Part shown: one piece after another, positions 50,478 through 63,092 of the stretch
Position numbering within the stretch: the stretch's first letter is position 1
Layout: every line of letters begins with the position of its first letter
DNA from: Tetrahymena thermophila SB210
Lineage: Eukaryota > Ciliophora > Oligohymenophorea > Hymenostomatida > Tetrahymenidae
Assembly: GCF_000189635.1 (NCBI RefSeq)
Contig: NW_002476186.1
Location: 372,001 to 436,000 of the forward strand
DNA: 64,000 bases
Direction: 5' to 3'
The notes under the pieces: model-generated
Told to the model about the DNA's origin: nothing
The model's database searches: none
The model's input: the letters and a program-made list of their open reading frames with translations, nothing else
Made by a program: the position numbers and the translations under genes

Positions 50478-51665
50478 ATGGGAAATAATTGCAATTGCAT
50501 TGGAAAAACATTTGATGAAAATGTCTGTTAAACATAAGATTCCAATGGAAGTGTTAGAATACAAGCATATCCCAATAGAAAAATATTTGATGATCACTTA
50601 TCTAGTCGTCGCTTTACTTTGGAACCCATCAAGAGTAGTAGTTCTATCGCTCAACTAAGAAGTGAATCAACTAAAAGAAGTGCTAATGTTCATAATCATG
50701 AAAATTTTTCATTAGCTACTGAAGCCGTAACAGTTTAATCTGGACAATAAAACCCTATTACTTTTAGCATATTTTAATCTTCTCCCCCTCGCAGATAAAA
50801 TGAACACACTAAAAGTATAAATAGCAATTGCAGTCCTATTAACTCTAATAGAAAAAGATCAAGCAAAATATTCAGTAATCCTTAATCTACTGCTATTCAA
50901 ACTCCATGCTCTTCTAGAAATTAAACTATACATGAGAATTATACTCCTAATATTCAAACCTAAGATAAAATTCTTTTAGATGTTAATCATAATCATCTTG
51001 CTCCACCTAATTTAGAAAAAGCTGAGTGGAGTCTTAGCCCTGTAATATCTCCAAGAAGTAAATTCTTCTCAAACAAAGCAGCTCCAATTTAAAAAACATT
51101 CGATGGAGTATAATGCGATATGTCAGAGGTGATTGATTTCAAATAACAACAAGCTGATTAGAATGATAACAAATCAAGCTTTACAACAAATGTTTTTGAA
51201 ATAGAGTTTACTTAAAATTCTGAACTTGAAATTGCTTTCAAAGAGCTTGAGAACAAGTAAAAATTTACATTGAATCACTTTGCAAAGATAACAGAATTAA
51301 CTTTAGAAGATGATGAAGAAGATACTTCAAGAGCTAAGGAATAAAAGCTTTACACTTCTACTATAAGAGAATAGACTTCTCTTACCTACAGCGATAGCTC
51401 CATCTGCAATATATCCTCCTTAACACCAGAGTAAATGCAAATTGTAAAAAGCAAATACTAATAATTTGAGAGTAGTAATTCTGATAAATCAACTTAGATA
51501 TTTGATAACTAAAGCTATAATTATGCTATTAAGATCATTAATTCAAGAGATTAAGTTTTTTCTCCATAAAGATTGAGCACAGTTAGAGCATCTGACAGTA
51601 TATTAAGTGAAACAATAAAGAGAAATTCCAATCCTAAAAATAACAGCAATTTAGTAATCGCATGA
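50478..51665 (+). CDS. Orphan protein with probable N-terminal dual acylation (MGNNCNC)
   Basis: Intronless frame of 396 codons (395 residues), TGA at 51663-51665. The ATG at 50478 gives MGNNCNCIGKTF: Gly2 is an N-myristoylation site candidate, and Cys5 and Cys7 are placed for palmitoylation, as in many membrane-tethered signalling proteins. The rest is Ser/Asn/Thr-rich and probably disordered. It has several SP/TP sites (SSPPRR, SLSPVISPRS, VFSPQR) and a more ordered helical segment, FELENKQKFTLNHFAKITEL-like, at about 250-300. No known domain was found. A role as a membrane-anchored, phosphorylated adaptor is inference. An overlapping frame at 50428-50658 is in another phase and is not real. 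Confidence 0.8.
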
Positions 51666-52103
51666 TAATAAAAAAACAATAAAAAACTATTTATATTAAT
51701 ATGATTCAATATTATAATAATATATTCAATCAATATATTAATAAATGCTAATCAAATTATGTAAATCCCATAAATCCAACCAACCCAACAATTAATCAGT
51801 TGCTTAAACAATTTATATATAAATATATTAATTAATTTAATCACTTTATAATATATGTATACAATATATGTTTATTTATAGTAATCAATCTCTCATTTAA
51901 TCATAATATTTATTACAAAATAAACCTCGTTTTTTTATTATTAATTTTATCTTCATTTTATTTACTAAACAAATCATTAAAATAATTATTTTCTGTTTTA
52001 TGTTCAGTCAATATTTAAAATTTAACTTTTTTATTTATTTGTTTAGGATCAAATTATTTTTATTATTTATTTTCTTTTTATTTTAGAAAAATTAAATTTT
52101 ATA
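51666..52103. other. Intergenic spacer between convergent genes
   Basis: AT-rich; no coding signal. The minus-strand frame 51551-51733 overlaps a real gene's 3' end and is discounted. Confidence 0.6.
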
Positions 52104-54255
52104 TCAAAATTAGGAAAAAACTTCTTTGCAGTTTAAGGGAAACTCAGATTTACACTACTCGTGAATAAATTGATCAGTATCTTCTATTGAAATTTAATTA
52201 TTTCTACATACTAGGCAGTTTAGAAGAAACTAATCTTTTTCTAAGCTAGTGTGATTATACTCGTTTACAAAGAAATATAAAGCATGACAATCTTGCTAGT
52301 ATTATTTAAAAGGTTCTATATTGAGGGGACTAAAAAATTACCATTTAAAATGATAGACTATTTAATTTTCTTTTGTTTACTCTAAAAAAATAATTGAGCA
52401 TCCTTTCAAAATTATTGATTAGAGTTTAACAGGGCCTAAACATCTTTTACAGCTAATTATTATAAAATAAAATTAATTTCATTTAAAAATTTAAATATTT
52501 ACTTTAATGTTTTCAAAGTTTGGTCATTAGCAAATTTTATTAAATGATTTCCTAGTCCTTTTTTATAAACTATTTCACTATCTGTGTATTTTTATTTACA
52601 ATACTAGTTAACGCAAGAACAAACAAGATTTATTCCTTCACAATACACATTATTTTCTTCTTCATCACTTTACATCATATTTTTACTGTCTATTTTTTAA
52701 TTAATCCTGTAAAGCATATTTATGCTATTCGACTTTTATGTATCCAGGTTAGAATTTTCAGCAATATGTTTCTATCTTAGACTTTCTTTAAAAATATTTT
52801 CTTCAACAGATATGCGACTTCCAACACATATCTTGTAATCTGTAAGATTTTTCGAGTCTTCAAGTAGCCTTTTAACATTTAAAGAAAAATATTTAAAACT
52901 TTCTAAAATCAATAATTTATTGAAAAGATTTAAATTACGATCCATTAAAATACATAAGTTGGTCAAGACAATCAATTCCAATTTTGTTTTCTAAGATTGT
53001 TTTTAATCCAAAAACTGTCTCTTTAAAATCTATTTTGAGTGGAATACTTTATTTAAGTCTTGTAACAATAACTATTTCCCCTTAATATTAACAAACAGCA
53101 TATAACTTCTTAGTATCTTCAGTAAATATTAGATCTTTAAACAGCATTTTACTTTTTATTTAAGTCCTATTAATATAATTTAAAAATTATAAGCTTAAAC
53201 TTAAATAAAAAATCAATCTGTTACAGATCCATGTAAGCAAAGCAAGAAATATAAGGATTATCTAATATAATTTAAGCTATTCTTCGAATTAAATCAATAG
53301 AATCATTTTCATAGACTTTAATTGAAGTTACCATTTCATAATCTTAAGCATCTTGAGTTAGTAGAGGCTCATTTATTTCATCTTCTTCAATTAAAACTAA
53401 CTAAACCTCATATTATCCAGAAGTAATATCTCTTATAACTAAAATATCTTAATCTTTAATTTATTCCATTTATTCTACTATTTAGTTATTCTAATTTAGC
53501 AATATAAATTAGTTTATAGGCGTATTTAATTTTTCTGTAATTTGCTACTTAAGATTCTAAAATGGATTGAGATAAAAAGTTTTTCTTTCTGAGAAATTTT
53601 TTTAATAACAATTGTATGTATGTCCAGGGTATAAGTAAATCTATATTAGTTGTAATACTCTAACTATATTTTTATTACCTTCACATTTCATTCCTAGATC
53701 TGTTAACAAAGCAGACTCATCTTAAAGTAATCTTAAAAATTTTATTATAAAAATAATTATTTTTTAATAGTTTTAAAAGAGGAAATAATATAATTACCTT
53801 CCTTAATATTACAGCTATATTTTTTATTCATTAAGCTATAAACTTTTTGCAATCATCATTCTCAAATCACTTAATCTTTACTATTTTCCCACTACTAAAT
53901 TAGATGTGTGCATTTTTTAATCCTTCGAAAACTAGTATTAAATATCCAGTCCTTCATGGCGTGGTATTGCTGTGAAGTAGAATGTTTTACTTATTTCTAA
54001 TTCATTTAACTCAGTCTTGTAGTTAAAGAATCCTAAATTATCAAATACATTTTCTATATTAGAATCAATCTTATATATGCTTTGTTAATTTTAATAAAAA
54101 TCCTTAGCTTTTGCACAAAGCCACATTAAACTCTTGGATAAATCGCTATTGCTTATGCTCAATGAAAAACTTTCTTTAGGTATATTCTTACAAATAAAAT
54201 AGTAAGCTATTTATTAATCTTCATGACATTCTAATTCTTCTGCACTATTTGTCAT
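52104..54255 (-). CDS. Multi-ubiquitin-like-domain protein with Cys-rich C-terminus
   Basis: Minus-strand gene of five exons, about 640 residues, ATG at 54255 (MTNSAEELECHEDQQIAYYF), TGA at 52106-52104. Several stretches have the ubiquitin-like pattern (strand-turn-strand, helix, then L..F.G..L.D...L.D..I). The clearest are VVGKQQRLSDLRMMIAKSLQ...LQYQGRLLQDESALLTDLG and IPLKIDFKETVFGLKTILEN...LMYFNGSLLEDSKNLTDYKI; both are completed only by splicing. Three weaker candidates lie at the N-terminus, at FQNLKQQITEKLNTPINQF, and at IKVYENDSIDLIRRIAQIIL. No di-Gly end is seen after any domain, so they are not obviously processed. The C-terminal 200 residues have paired cysteines (CSCVNQYC, CKRC, CLVC, H-x-x-x-C), suggesting zinc binding. 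The function may be ubiquitin-pathway scaffolding, but this is not known. Confidence 0.82.
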
Positions 54256-55468
54256 TTTTTTTTTTTTTGAGCTAAAAGTTAAAGAAAGTAAATTTTTTAT
54301 TTTACGCTAAAGTCTTTTTATTATTGTTAAAAAATAATAATTAATAATTTAATCTAGAAAATATCCTAAAATTTCAAATTTTTTTTAATAAAAATTATAG
54401 AATATTTATTTGCCTCCTCAAAATTCAAAATTATAAAAATGAACAATTTATAATTTAATTATATCCATTAATTGAATAAATCTCAACAAATATTTCTTAT
54501 TTATAAAATAATAATTTTTTAATTGATAATTAAAAAATAATTAGATATTTTAAATTATCTGAAACTAAGAAATTTTAAGACTTTAGAAAACTCAAAAATA
54601 GAATATATAAATAAAAAAAAGTTTAAGTTAAATTTTAATTGAATTAAAAGCACAAAGCGGAAATAACTAATTTATTGGTTTCTAAAGTAAAATTTCTTTA
54701 TAAAATCTATTTACCTTATCTCCTCATACAAAATAATCAATCACTACATTTTAAAATAAATCTATATAAATATTTTTATTAATAAAATAAATGTTTTCAA
54801 TTCTTAACCCTATAATTTATAATTGAATTAAATGGTAAAATAATTAATTGAAAGTTGAAGTAAATTTAATAATTATGTTTTGTTTGAAGATAATTATAAT
54901 TAATAAAAGTTAAAAAATTATTTAAAGTGAATTAATATAGATTTATAATTTTTTATAAAAGAAGTATTTTCAAAATTAAAATTTATGCGTGTTCATTTAT
55001 TGTAAATATTTGATGAATTAATTTTGAAATTTTTTTTAAGACTGACTATTTTTAATATGAAATTTACTAGTGTTTAAAGGGATTTTAACTGAGCAGTAAT
55101 AATAAATAATATTATTATTAAACAATAAAAGCAAACGAAATGTAAAATTAAATTAATTATATAAATGAAACAATATTTTAATGATTTACTTAGATTACTC
55201 CACCTTATTAATAGTTTTAAATGGAATATCAAATATTAAAAATTTTTATTAATTTTTTATACAAAAACGATTTGTTTGCTTTGTTGAGTTTAATTTATTA
55301 TCAATTTAATATCAAACACTCATAAAAATCAAAATAAACTCATAAATAAAGCAGTCAGACAACAATAAATAATTGATAGAATTTTGTTTGTCTCTAAAAT
55401 ATAATTGAAACAAATTTGTAACGTTAATAATCAAATAAAAGTCTTTTAGATAATTTTCCATATATAGC
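54256..55468. other. Intergenic spacer between divergent genes
   Basis: 1.2 kb AT-rich region holding the promoters of the multi-Ubl and phosphodiesterase genes. No coding signal. Confidence 0.6.
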
Positions 55469-57088
55469 ATGAATATGTATGGATAAAAGCTTAATAACTC
55501 GAGTAAATAAGAGAGTCCAAGTAGTAGCTTTCATAGTTCAGATTTTATTAGATTAGTTTAGGATAATATTTTAGAAGATAAAGAAGTAGAAGAAGTAAAA
55601 ATATTAACTTATAACCTCTTTATGAGACCACCTTTTGTTAAAAATAATGAAGATGATTATAAAAATGAAAGATGCAAGCTTATTATTAAAAATGAAATTC
55701 AAAAATTTGATATAATTTGCTTTCAGGAGCTCTTTAGATTGTTTTCTAATCGCAGACATAAAATGGTCTATTCTGCTATTAAAAAGGGATTTTTATATCA
55801 TGTAAGTTCACCTTAGCCTAGCTTTTTTAAAAGTTATTTTGTTGACGCAGGGCTTACTATTTTAAGTAAATATCCTATTGTTGAGTCATGCTTTAGACCT
55901 TTTAGATATGGTATATTAGCTGACGGACTTTGCTAAAAAGGAGTGTTGTATGCAAAAATTAGAGTAAATGAAAGGCATATACATGTTTTAAATACTCACA
56001 CACAAGCAAGCTACAATACAAATGAAAAAGAAATTGTAATATTTTTAAAAAAAACCTAGATAATTTTCTATGAATTGCTATTTTTTTAGATAGTTTAATA
56101 AATAATTTCAATTTTTTAGGTCATTCTAATTTTATTATATTTGATAAGAAATAAACAGTTATAGCTCGGTTAGATTAGTTTGTGGAGATGAGAAAAATAC
56201 TTGAAGATTGCTTGAAGTAATATGGATTTGATAGAGGAGATATTTGCATATTTGCTGGAGATTTTAATGTTGATTCTAATCACCCTATACATCCTATTAG
56301 ATTCTTAAATAAGCAGTAGGATTTAAAGGTAGAAATAATTCATTTTATAAATTTACTTTCTTAAAATTAAAATAAAGCTTTAAATAAAATTAAATTAATA
56401 TTTTAAGGAAATACTTGGCATAAATGATACGTAATAGCATTTTGATGAGTATAAAGGGCTAATTGATATATTATCTTGTAAAGGGAAAGACATAGTTTAT
56501 GATGTTGGAAGAGTATTTGATTAAATTTTTAATTTAATTAAAGTAAAAAATTATTTTTAAAATACTTAAAATAAAATTTTTAGACTTCTAATAGTGGTAA
56601 TCCTCCAATTACATTTGCAGATGTTTATCAAGATTAAAATGGTGAAATCTAACCTTTAGAAACGGCATTAACTCATTAATGCGATTTGAAAAGTTTATAA
56701 TCTTTAGACTATATTATGCACATAATACCTAACGGATTATTAGCAGATTTCCAAAATAAATTAAGCTTTTCAAATAACTAATAAAGAAGTAAATTTGATA
56801 GTAATTTAAATCAAACTTTTAAAGGTGGGTATTCTTACTAACTTAGTAATAACAAACTGATGCAAAATTAATCTAAAAAACTATCAGATGTAATAATTGT
56901 CTTTATTGAATCATTAATTAATTAAGATATTATTATTAAAATTAATTTATTTTATATTTTTAAATTAAAAGAAAAATTTTGTTGTGGACTTTTCTCGTTC
57001 TAAAGTAGAAAAATTTTTTGTATAAGGCCAAAAATTCACATAACTATCAGATCATTATGGAGTATCGTGTGTATTAAAATTCAAGTGA
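55469..57088 (+). CDS. Neutral-sphingomyelinase-like endonuclease/exonuclease/phosphatase-fold enzyme
   Basis: Spliced gene of five exons from MNMYGQKLNNSSKQESPSSS to TGA at 57086-57088. The EEP-fold active-site blocks are all present: ILTYNLFMRPP (Asn), IICFQELF (metal-binding Glu), DAGLTILSKYPI, LNTHTQAS (His), FAGDFNVDSN (Asp/Asn) and LSDHYGVS (catalytic Asp-His). The KGVLYAKI and ADGL context is close to neutral sphingomyelinases, which cleave sphingomyelin to ceramide and phosphocholine; a phosphoinositide phosphatase is less likely. No transmembrane anchor or signal peptide is visible, so it is probably cytosolic or peripheral. Introns are at about 56037-56120, 56330-56406, 56546-56581 and 56891-56970; removing them keeps the frame. 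A second in-frame ATG at 55475 could serve as start. Confidence 0.9.
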
Positions 57089-57435
57089 AAGTAAAAAATA
57101 CTTAAAATAAGATTTACTAAAATAGACTTTTAAGTAATTTTGCTTAAATGAAATAAATATATAGACTTATTATTTAATTTCTACATTACTTAAATTATTA
57201 AAAGGATTCTACTTAAAATAATAATAAATAAATTAATAAAGAATATTCAAATAATTAATAATAATAAAAAAAATATTTACATTATCAAGTATCTTAATCT
57301 AGAAATAAATATTAATAAATAATAAATGGCTAGCCAAGTAGGTTAGTTATTTTATGTATAATAATTTTTTATTAATTTATTTTTTGTTAGATTAATCAAA
57401 AATGTAAGTAAGTAAGTATCTTAACATTCAATTTA
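57089..57435. other. Intergenic spacer between convergent genes
   Basis: Short AT-rich spacer of 347 bases; nothing coding seen. Confidence 0.6.
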
Positions 57436-60400
57436 TCATTTTATAAACTTGTTATCTTCATTTATTGTATCATAATCTTTGAATTTACCAATAAAGTAGT
57501 CATTATTTTCATTTTATTAATGGTTATTAAATGCTTTTTGTTGAATATCAGATCTTGAAAAACTGTCTATTGATTTAGTCTCTCCAGTTTATCCCTAAGA
57601 CATAATATCAAAATTTAGGATGTTTTTTGTCGAATTGTTGTTGTTCTTTAAATATCCTTATTTTATTAGCTTATCATTTATTTATTAAGCTAGTTATACA
57701 GTGTTAATTTTTTTCCTGTTAAATGATTCTTATCTTGACATTTCATTTGACTTTTTACTGTAAATAGATGATATTTAGCTACCGCCAGTCTTAAAATTTG
57801 AATTTGTTGTAGAAGGTCTCATAGAATCAAATTTACTTTAATATAAACTAATACTTTTCTCAAGCTAAATATTTTTTAGGTTTTTTATTTTATCTTAACT
57901 CATTTCTCTCCTCACTATAAGAAAAATAAACAATATTTAAAATCTATAAAAAAAGTAATTTAAATTATTTACTATGGTACATATTGTTAAGTTTTAAGTA
58001 TCCTTAGGATAAATTATGCTAAAATTCCTTTTTAAAAAAGAGAATTCTTTCTTATTTCTATTTTTAAAGATTTCCACTAATTTTCTTGTCATACTAACCA
58101 TCATATTAGCTATCAACTTAAATTTAAAAATATTTTATTAAATTATTCAGTTAAAATAACTTACGTTGATCAATCTTAAAAAGTAAGCTTGATTCTGTTG
58201 CAACTTATTTCACATTTTTAATTTCTTCTATTTAGTATTGATTGTAAGTTTTAGAAATCCTTTCAAATACTTCGATAGGTTTAGATGCAAAGCCTAGCTC
58301 TTTGCTATAGAAGCCTTTCTTTTTGACTCCTTTTTTATTTGCATCATTTCTTAAATCAATATCTTTTTATTTTATATTCTGTCTCTATTCATCTATGTAA
58401 TCCTATATTTTAGATAAAAAAAAATTAAATTTTGTACTCTAAATTAAATTTATACAGAATCATTTTATATCTCGTTCTTCTTATTGCTTGTTTGCTTTTC
58501 TGAAATATTTTAATTTTATGAGCTGCTTTATTTATGAGTTTTTTTTTCTGAAATCTAAGAAATAATCTTAATTATAGTTTGGCTTTTTTATTCTTGCTCT
58601 GTTTGAATCATTTCTTAATTAATTCTTCTTTATTCATTCAACAAATCCATTTTTTCAAACTTCTACAAATAATCCTCTTCATTTGAATTTTAGTAGGACT
58701 AAATTTTATCGATTATTTTTTTACTAGTTTCTTTTATTTGTAGCTTTTATTCATCTTCTGTATTATTTTTTTATTATTCTTAATTGAATCTAACTACTTT
58801 TTGCACTTTTTATTCATTTATACTTCTTTCTTAATCCTAATCACTATCTTTATTTATTATTTACTAAATCACTTTGTAATGTAATTATCCTAATATTAAT
58901 AAAATAAAGATTAAAAAATGTTTATTTCTTAATTTTAAGAAAGTACCTTCCTCTTTACAGTTCTAAATTTATTAATACAATTTTGTGAATCCATCAAGCA
59001 TTTGTCTAAATCTTATTCTTATTTAGAGCTAAGCAGCATATTTTAAATCTTCAAATTGATAAAATTTTTATATAGCTTATTCAGGATTTTAAAAATAAAG
59101 CTACGCAAGTCTTTTTAGTTGACTAGAAACTACATTACTTTAAACAAAGTATTTAAGAAGACTAGATTTTTTTATGTTTTCCAAAAATTCAGTGCTGAGT
59201 TTTCTGAGCTTTTCATCTTAAATATCAGAAATAACATCAACTAATTCTAAATCTTCTATATAAGAAAGGGAGTTTAAACTATTTTTCATCCTGAAATTAG
59301 CTTCTGCAATTTCATCTAAATTTATAGATGGCTGAGATTTTAATAATGAAGATTTTTAAGAGTATGTATCAAGTAAAACGCTTGGATCAATATGTGCTTT
59401 TTCTGTTTTAGGCATAATTTGATTTGGAAGCTTCCCTAATATTAATAAACTAATTTCTTTTAAAACAGAGTTTATTCTAGATGAAAACTTGTCACTACAC
59501 TTATCTTATAAAGTTTAAGTGATGCATATTAGTCTCGTTAAGTATTCTTTTGCACTTAAAAATAGGTGAACAAGAAATGACTATATCCTCTTAACCTTCT
59601 ACTCATGTTTTTCTAGTTTTTATGATTCCTCAGTTGAGAAAATTGTTTAATTAACAGTTTAGTAAAATTGATTTTATTATTATCCATTTTTATTTGGTAT
59701 TTCCTAAAGGCTTTAATTAGGTAAAATAAGCCTCCCAGCGTCCATTGCTATGTCTTGCTCTAAAAAATTATTAATAATAGTATGGTTATTATTTTTATCC
59801 TCCTTATCATCATTATTTTAGTTTTCATTTAAAAATTCATTATTATTTTTTAACTCATTTAATTAGCTTTCAAGCTCAAATAGTTCATGTGTAAGACTAA
59901 TTTTATGTTAAGTTTCTGTTTTATACATTATTTCATTCATTTAATTCTCAAGATCTTTACTGTTATAATCTTTAATTATAGCCTCTGTAATTCTCTCTAT
60001 ATTATACTTAAAGAACAAAACAAATATATCAATTAATACGGTGATGAAAATTACTTAAAAATTTACTTTATCAAAAAATTTTTCTATCTGATTGAGTATT
60101 TCTTTGCGACTTAGCTTAGGAGGGGATTAGTTTATTCTTGAATTATGTTATTAAGATTAAAATTAATCATCTTAATTTTGCAATTTAACTTGATTTTTAT
60201 GAGTACTAAAAACATTAATCAGAGAATTCGACCTGCTTTTGGTTTAGGGAGATTCATTGTTATGTTTAAACTTATTAAGAGGAGTACCTGTCATCATAGA
60301 ATTTCTAGTTCCATAATCTCTTTTATTATTTCTTTATCTTACAACCTAATCATTAAGCTATAAATCTTTCCCAAGCTTTTCTTACTCCAGTTTACTTTAA

Positions 60401-61698
60401 GAATTAAAAAAAAAAAACCACTAAAAAAAACTTGAATAATTAAGTTAATTACTTCAGTATAATCTCTAGAACCCATATATGCTATCCTACTATATAAAAT
60501 TCGTTTTCTCTATCTATTTTTTCTTTCTCTTCAATAATGACTTGCTCTAATTACTTTTTCACTTCTTCATTTTGAATTTTTTTTTCCTAAAATTGAGGTT
60601 TTTATTTTTATTTGAAAAGTTTGAAATCTAAAATTGATTACTTCTAATTTAATGAAGTTATGTTAAAACAAATCTTCTTCCAATACAATCTCTCTTTTAA
60701 GTTCCTTTTGAATTTGTTTCTTCTTTTCTAAAAAAGCATCTCCAATTTACTGTGTTTAAAGTAAATTGTTGTTAGCTTCTAAAACATTCCTCTTTAATTA
60801 TTTCTATATTTAAATAAAATATAACATTTAAATTGTATTTAGAATGAAAATAGTTTATTTATTTATTTTTTAAAATATCAATCAAAATTTTTACTTTGTT
60901 CTCTCCTGCACGAAATTCTATTCTTTCTACATTTGAGTACCTTGATTGAGCAAGCTTTATCATTCGTTTAGTCATAAAAAGCTTTTCCCTAAGCCTTTTC
61001 TATAAATGAGAAAGAAAAGTAAAACACTATATTTAATAATTTAACTATTACATCCTTATCAACAAGCTCTTCTTACATCTTTAAAATTTCCAACTATTTT
61101 TGCTCCTCCTTAAATATTTCTTCAGAAATACATTCGTATTTAGTCTTTACTTCTTCTAGTCTTTAATTTACTGCATCATAATCTTTATTTAAGTGAATAG
61201 AAAAATAATCTGGAATACTATTATTCCTAGAAAAGAATGTATTTTTGCACTGGTAAGAAGTTTGAGGCCTTTAAACAGACTAGCTTTATAGAGCTGTTAA
61301 AGTAAATGTATTTTATCCATTCCAATTTTATTTAAAGTTTTTTCTTAATTTTTCTTTATTATCTTCTACCATTTACTGATAAACGCGCTTTAATTCTACT
61401 AGCTGCTAAACTTTAAGTTAATTTTAATGGCAAATCTAATCTATCTGCTCAATAAACTAAATTTTTAAAAATTTATTATTTTTAATTTCTTAAATAATTT
61501 GAAGAAATTTACTTCGAATTTCTCTTGATCCCCTTATTCTATTTCTAAAAATTTATTGTTCTCCATTTTTTGAAATTCCTATCTAAAATTAATTTTCATC
61601 TGCTTCGCTTACTCTTCAATTTGTCGCTTCCTTGCAACTAACGGATCTTCCTTAGTATCTTTAGCTAAGTTTACTGTTTTCTAGAAAAATAATTTCAT
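57436..61698 (-). CDS. Large coiled-coil protein of unknown function
   Basis: Minus-strand gene from ATG at 61698 (MKLFFQKTVNLAKDTKEDP) to TGA at 57438-57436, with about six or seven short introns (for example at about 61470-61527, after QGDQEKFE). Predicted helical, coiled-coil-prone segments include LVARKRQIEEQAKQMKINFR, QLVELKRVYQQMVEDNKEKL and RLEEVKTKYECISEEIFKEE. The central part (60400-58930) is one long open frame rich in Leu/Glu/Lys/Asn. The C-terminal region is Ser/Asn-rich (SISLYQSKFDSMRPSTTN, KTGGSQISSIYSKKS) and ends YDTINEDNKFIK. No known domain, motif or membrane span was recognised; a cytoskeletal scaffold is a plausible guess only. I treated this as one gene because the coding phase can be followed through most of it, but a split near 60400-60900 cannot be excluded. 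Confidence 0.62.
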
Positions 61699-62261
61699 AT
61701 TTCAATGTTAGTTTTTAAAAACAGTATAATATAATATGTTGTTTAATCTAATTTTTTAGCTTTATAAGTTGATTAAAAATGTTTCTTTTTTATTAAACAA
61801 CAATAAATGCTATATATTTAAATAATATTAATTTTTGATATTGATACAGTTATTAACAATCAATTATTATATGTACATACATTATTATTATTATTATAAT
61901 TAATGAAGAACTTGAAAGATTTACTGTTCAAAAAAAAAAAAAAATAAATATTAATTGTTGTAAAAATATTTTTTAATGTATCAATCAATCTTGAAAATAT
62001 AAATAAATTGTTTCATTTTTTATAAAAATATTTACAATAATTTAAAAATAAATTAAGATATTTTTATTTATTGAAATAAATAATTTTAAATTTGAAAAAA
62101 AGAAATATAAATTAATTATTATTTATAGATTAATATTTGTTATTTTAAAAATTATTTTAATTTATTTTGATTTAATTGTGAATAAATTATTTTATTTTAA
62201 TTTAATTTTATTATTTATTTATTTGTATGTTAACGTTTATTTAAATAACATTAAATAGTAT
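61699..62261. other. Intergenic spacer
   Basis: Extremely AT-rich, with an ATT trinucleotide run near 61883-61899 and an A13 tract near 61931. No coding signal. Confidence 0.6.
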
Positions 62262-63092
62262 TCAATCAGCTGTTTCTGGTTATTATGTTATTTCAGGAAT
62301 TGACTAAACTGGCAAGGTACTAAAATTTTTAGGTAGTTTTTTTGATTTTTTTTTGTTATTATTTATAGCATATTAAGGTATTATCTTTTGGTTATTTAAA
62401 ATTAATTCACTTTTGCTAATAAACTAAAATTAGTTGCTTGAATCTTCAGAGTTTACTTGGATTGTATTATATTTTTTTTGCTTATTTTAAGTTATATTAT
62501 AATCATCGACAGCTTCATTTTTATCTCCTTCAAACCTTAAACTTGAATTAAGCTCATCTTCAGACTATATTTATATTTATTAGGAAGTTTGTTCCTATTG
62601 AGGGTGCTTTTTGTAAGATTATTTGATAACTTATCTTTAATTCTAAAATTGGTTAGACAAAATTCGAGAGCTGTCTATTACTGGAGCAGATTTCTAATAT
62701 GGTTAATCTTTAAGTGATTACAACTTTACGTTGTGTGAATGTCGTTAAATTTCATTTAGCTCATTTTAATTATCATTTTAATCTAAGCATCTACTCAAGT
62801 TTTTATTTGCATCTTCTTTAATTTCAGATTAATCCTATAGACTTTTTAGTGCAAGTGATTAAGAAAGTTGAAAACGCAGCAAGTTAGACACATTAATGGG
62901 TCGTATTTGTACAATAACTTGCTTTTATTTTTTATATTTTCTGAGATAGCACCTAACAATAAGTATTATAACTAAAATAAAGAAAGAAGAGACTAAAAAT
63001 CCTATAATCAACTTTTAGCACGTGTCGAATTTTTAACAATTTTCAGATTTTTTTTATAGAGGAGATTAGTCTTGCTATTATGCTTAAGACAT
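62262..63092 (-). CDS. Small single-span membrane protein with long cytoplasmic tail
   Basis: Intronless minus-strand frame of 277 codons (276 residues), ATG at 63092, TGA at 62264-62262. A short Gln-rich N-terminus with two cysteines (ENCQKFDTCQK) is followed by one strong hydrophobic span, LIIGFLVSSFFILVIILIV (about residues 25-43), and a basic stop-transfer sequence RCYLRKYKKQK. About 225 polar residues follow, rich in Gln, Asn and Ser and probably disordered, ending STLPVQSIPEITQQPETAD. There is no signal peptide, so a signal-anchor topology with a short outside end is likely. No homologue recognised. The layout also resembles the C-terminal end of larger ciliate surface proteins, so an upstream exon beyond 63092 cannot be ruled out. 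Confidence 0.7.

Noticed and set aside
60145-60363. Plus-strand 72-residue frame
   Set aside because: Antisense to a continuous coding stretch of the coiled-coil gene on the minus strand.
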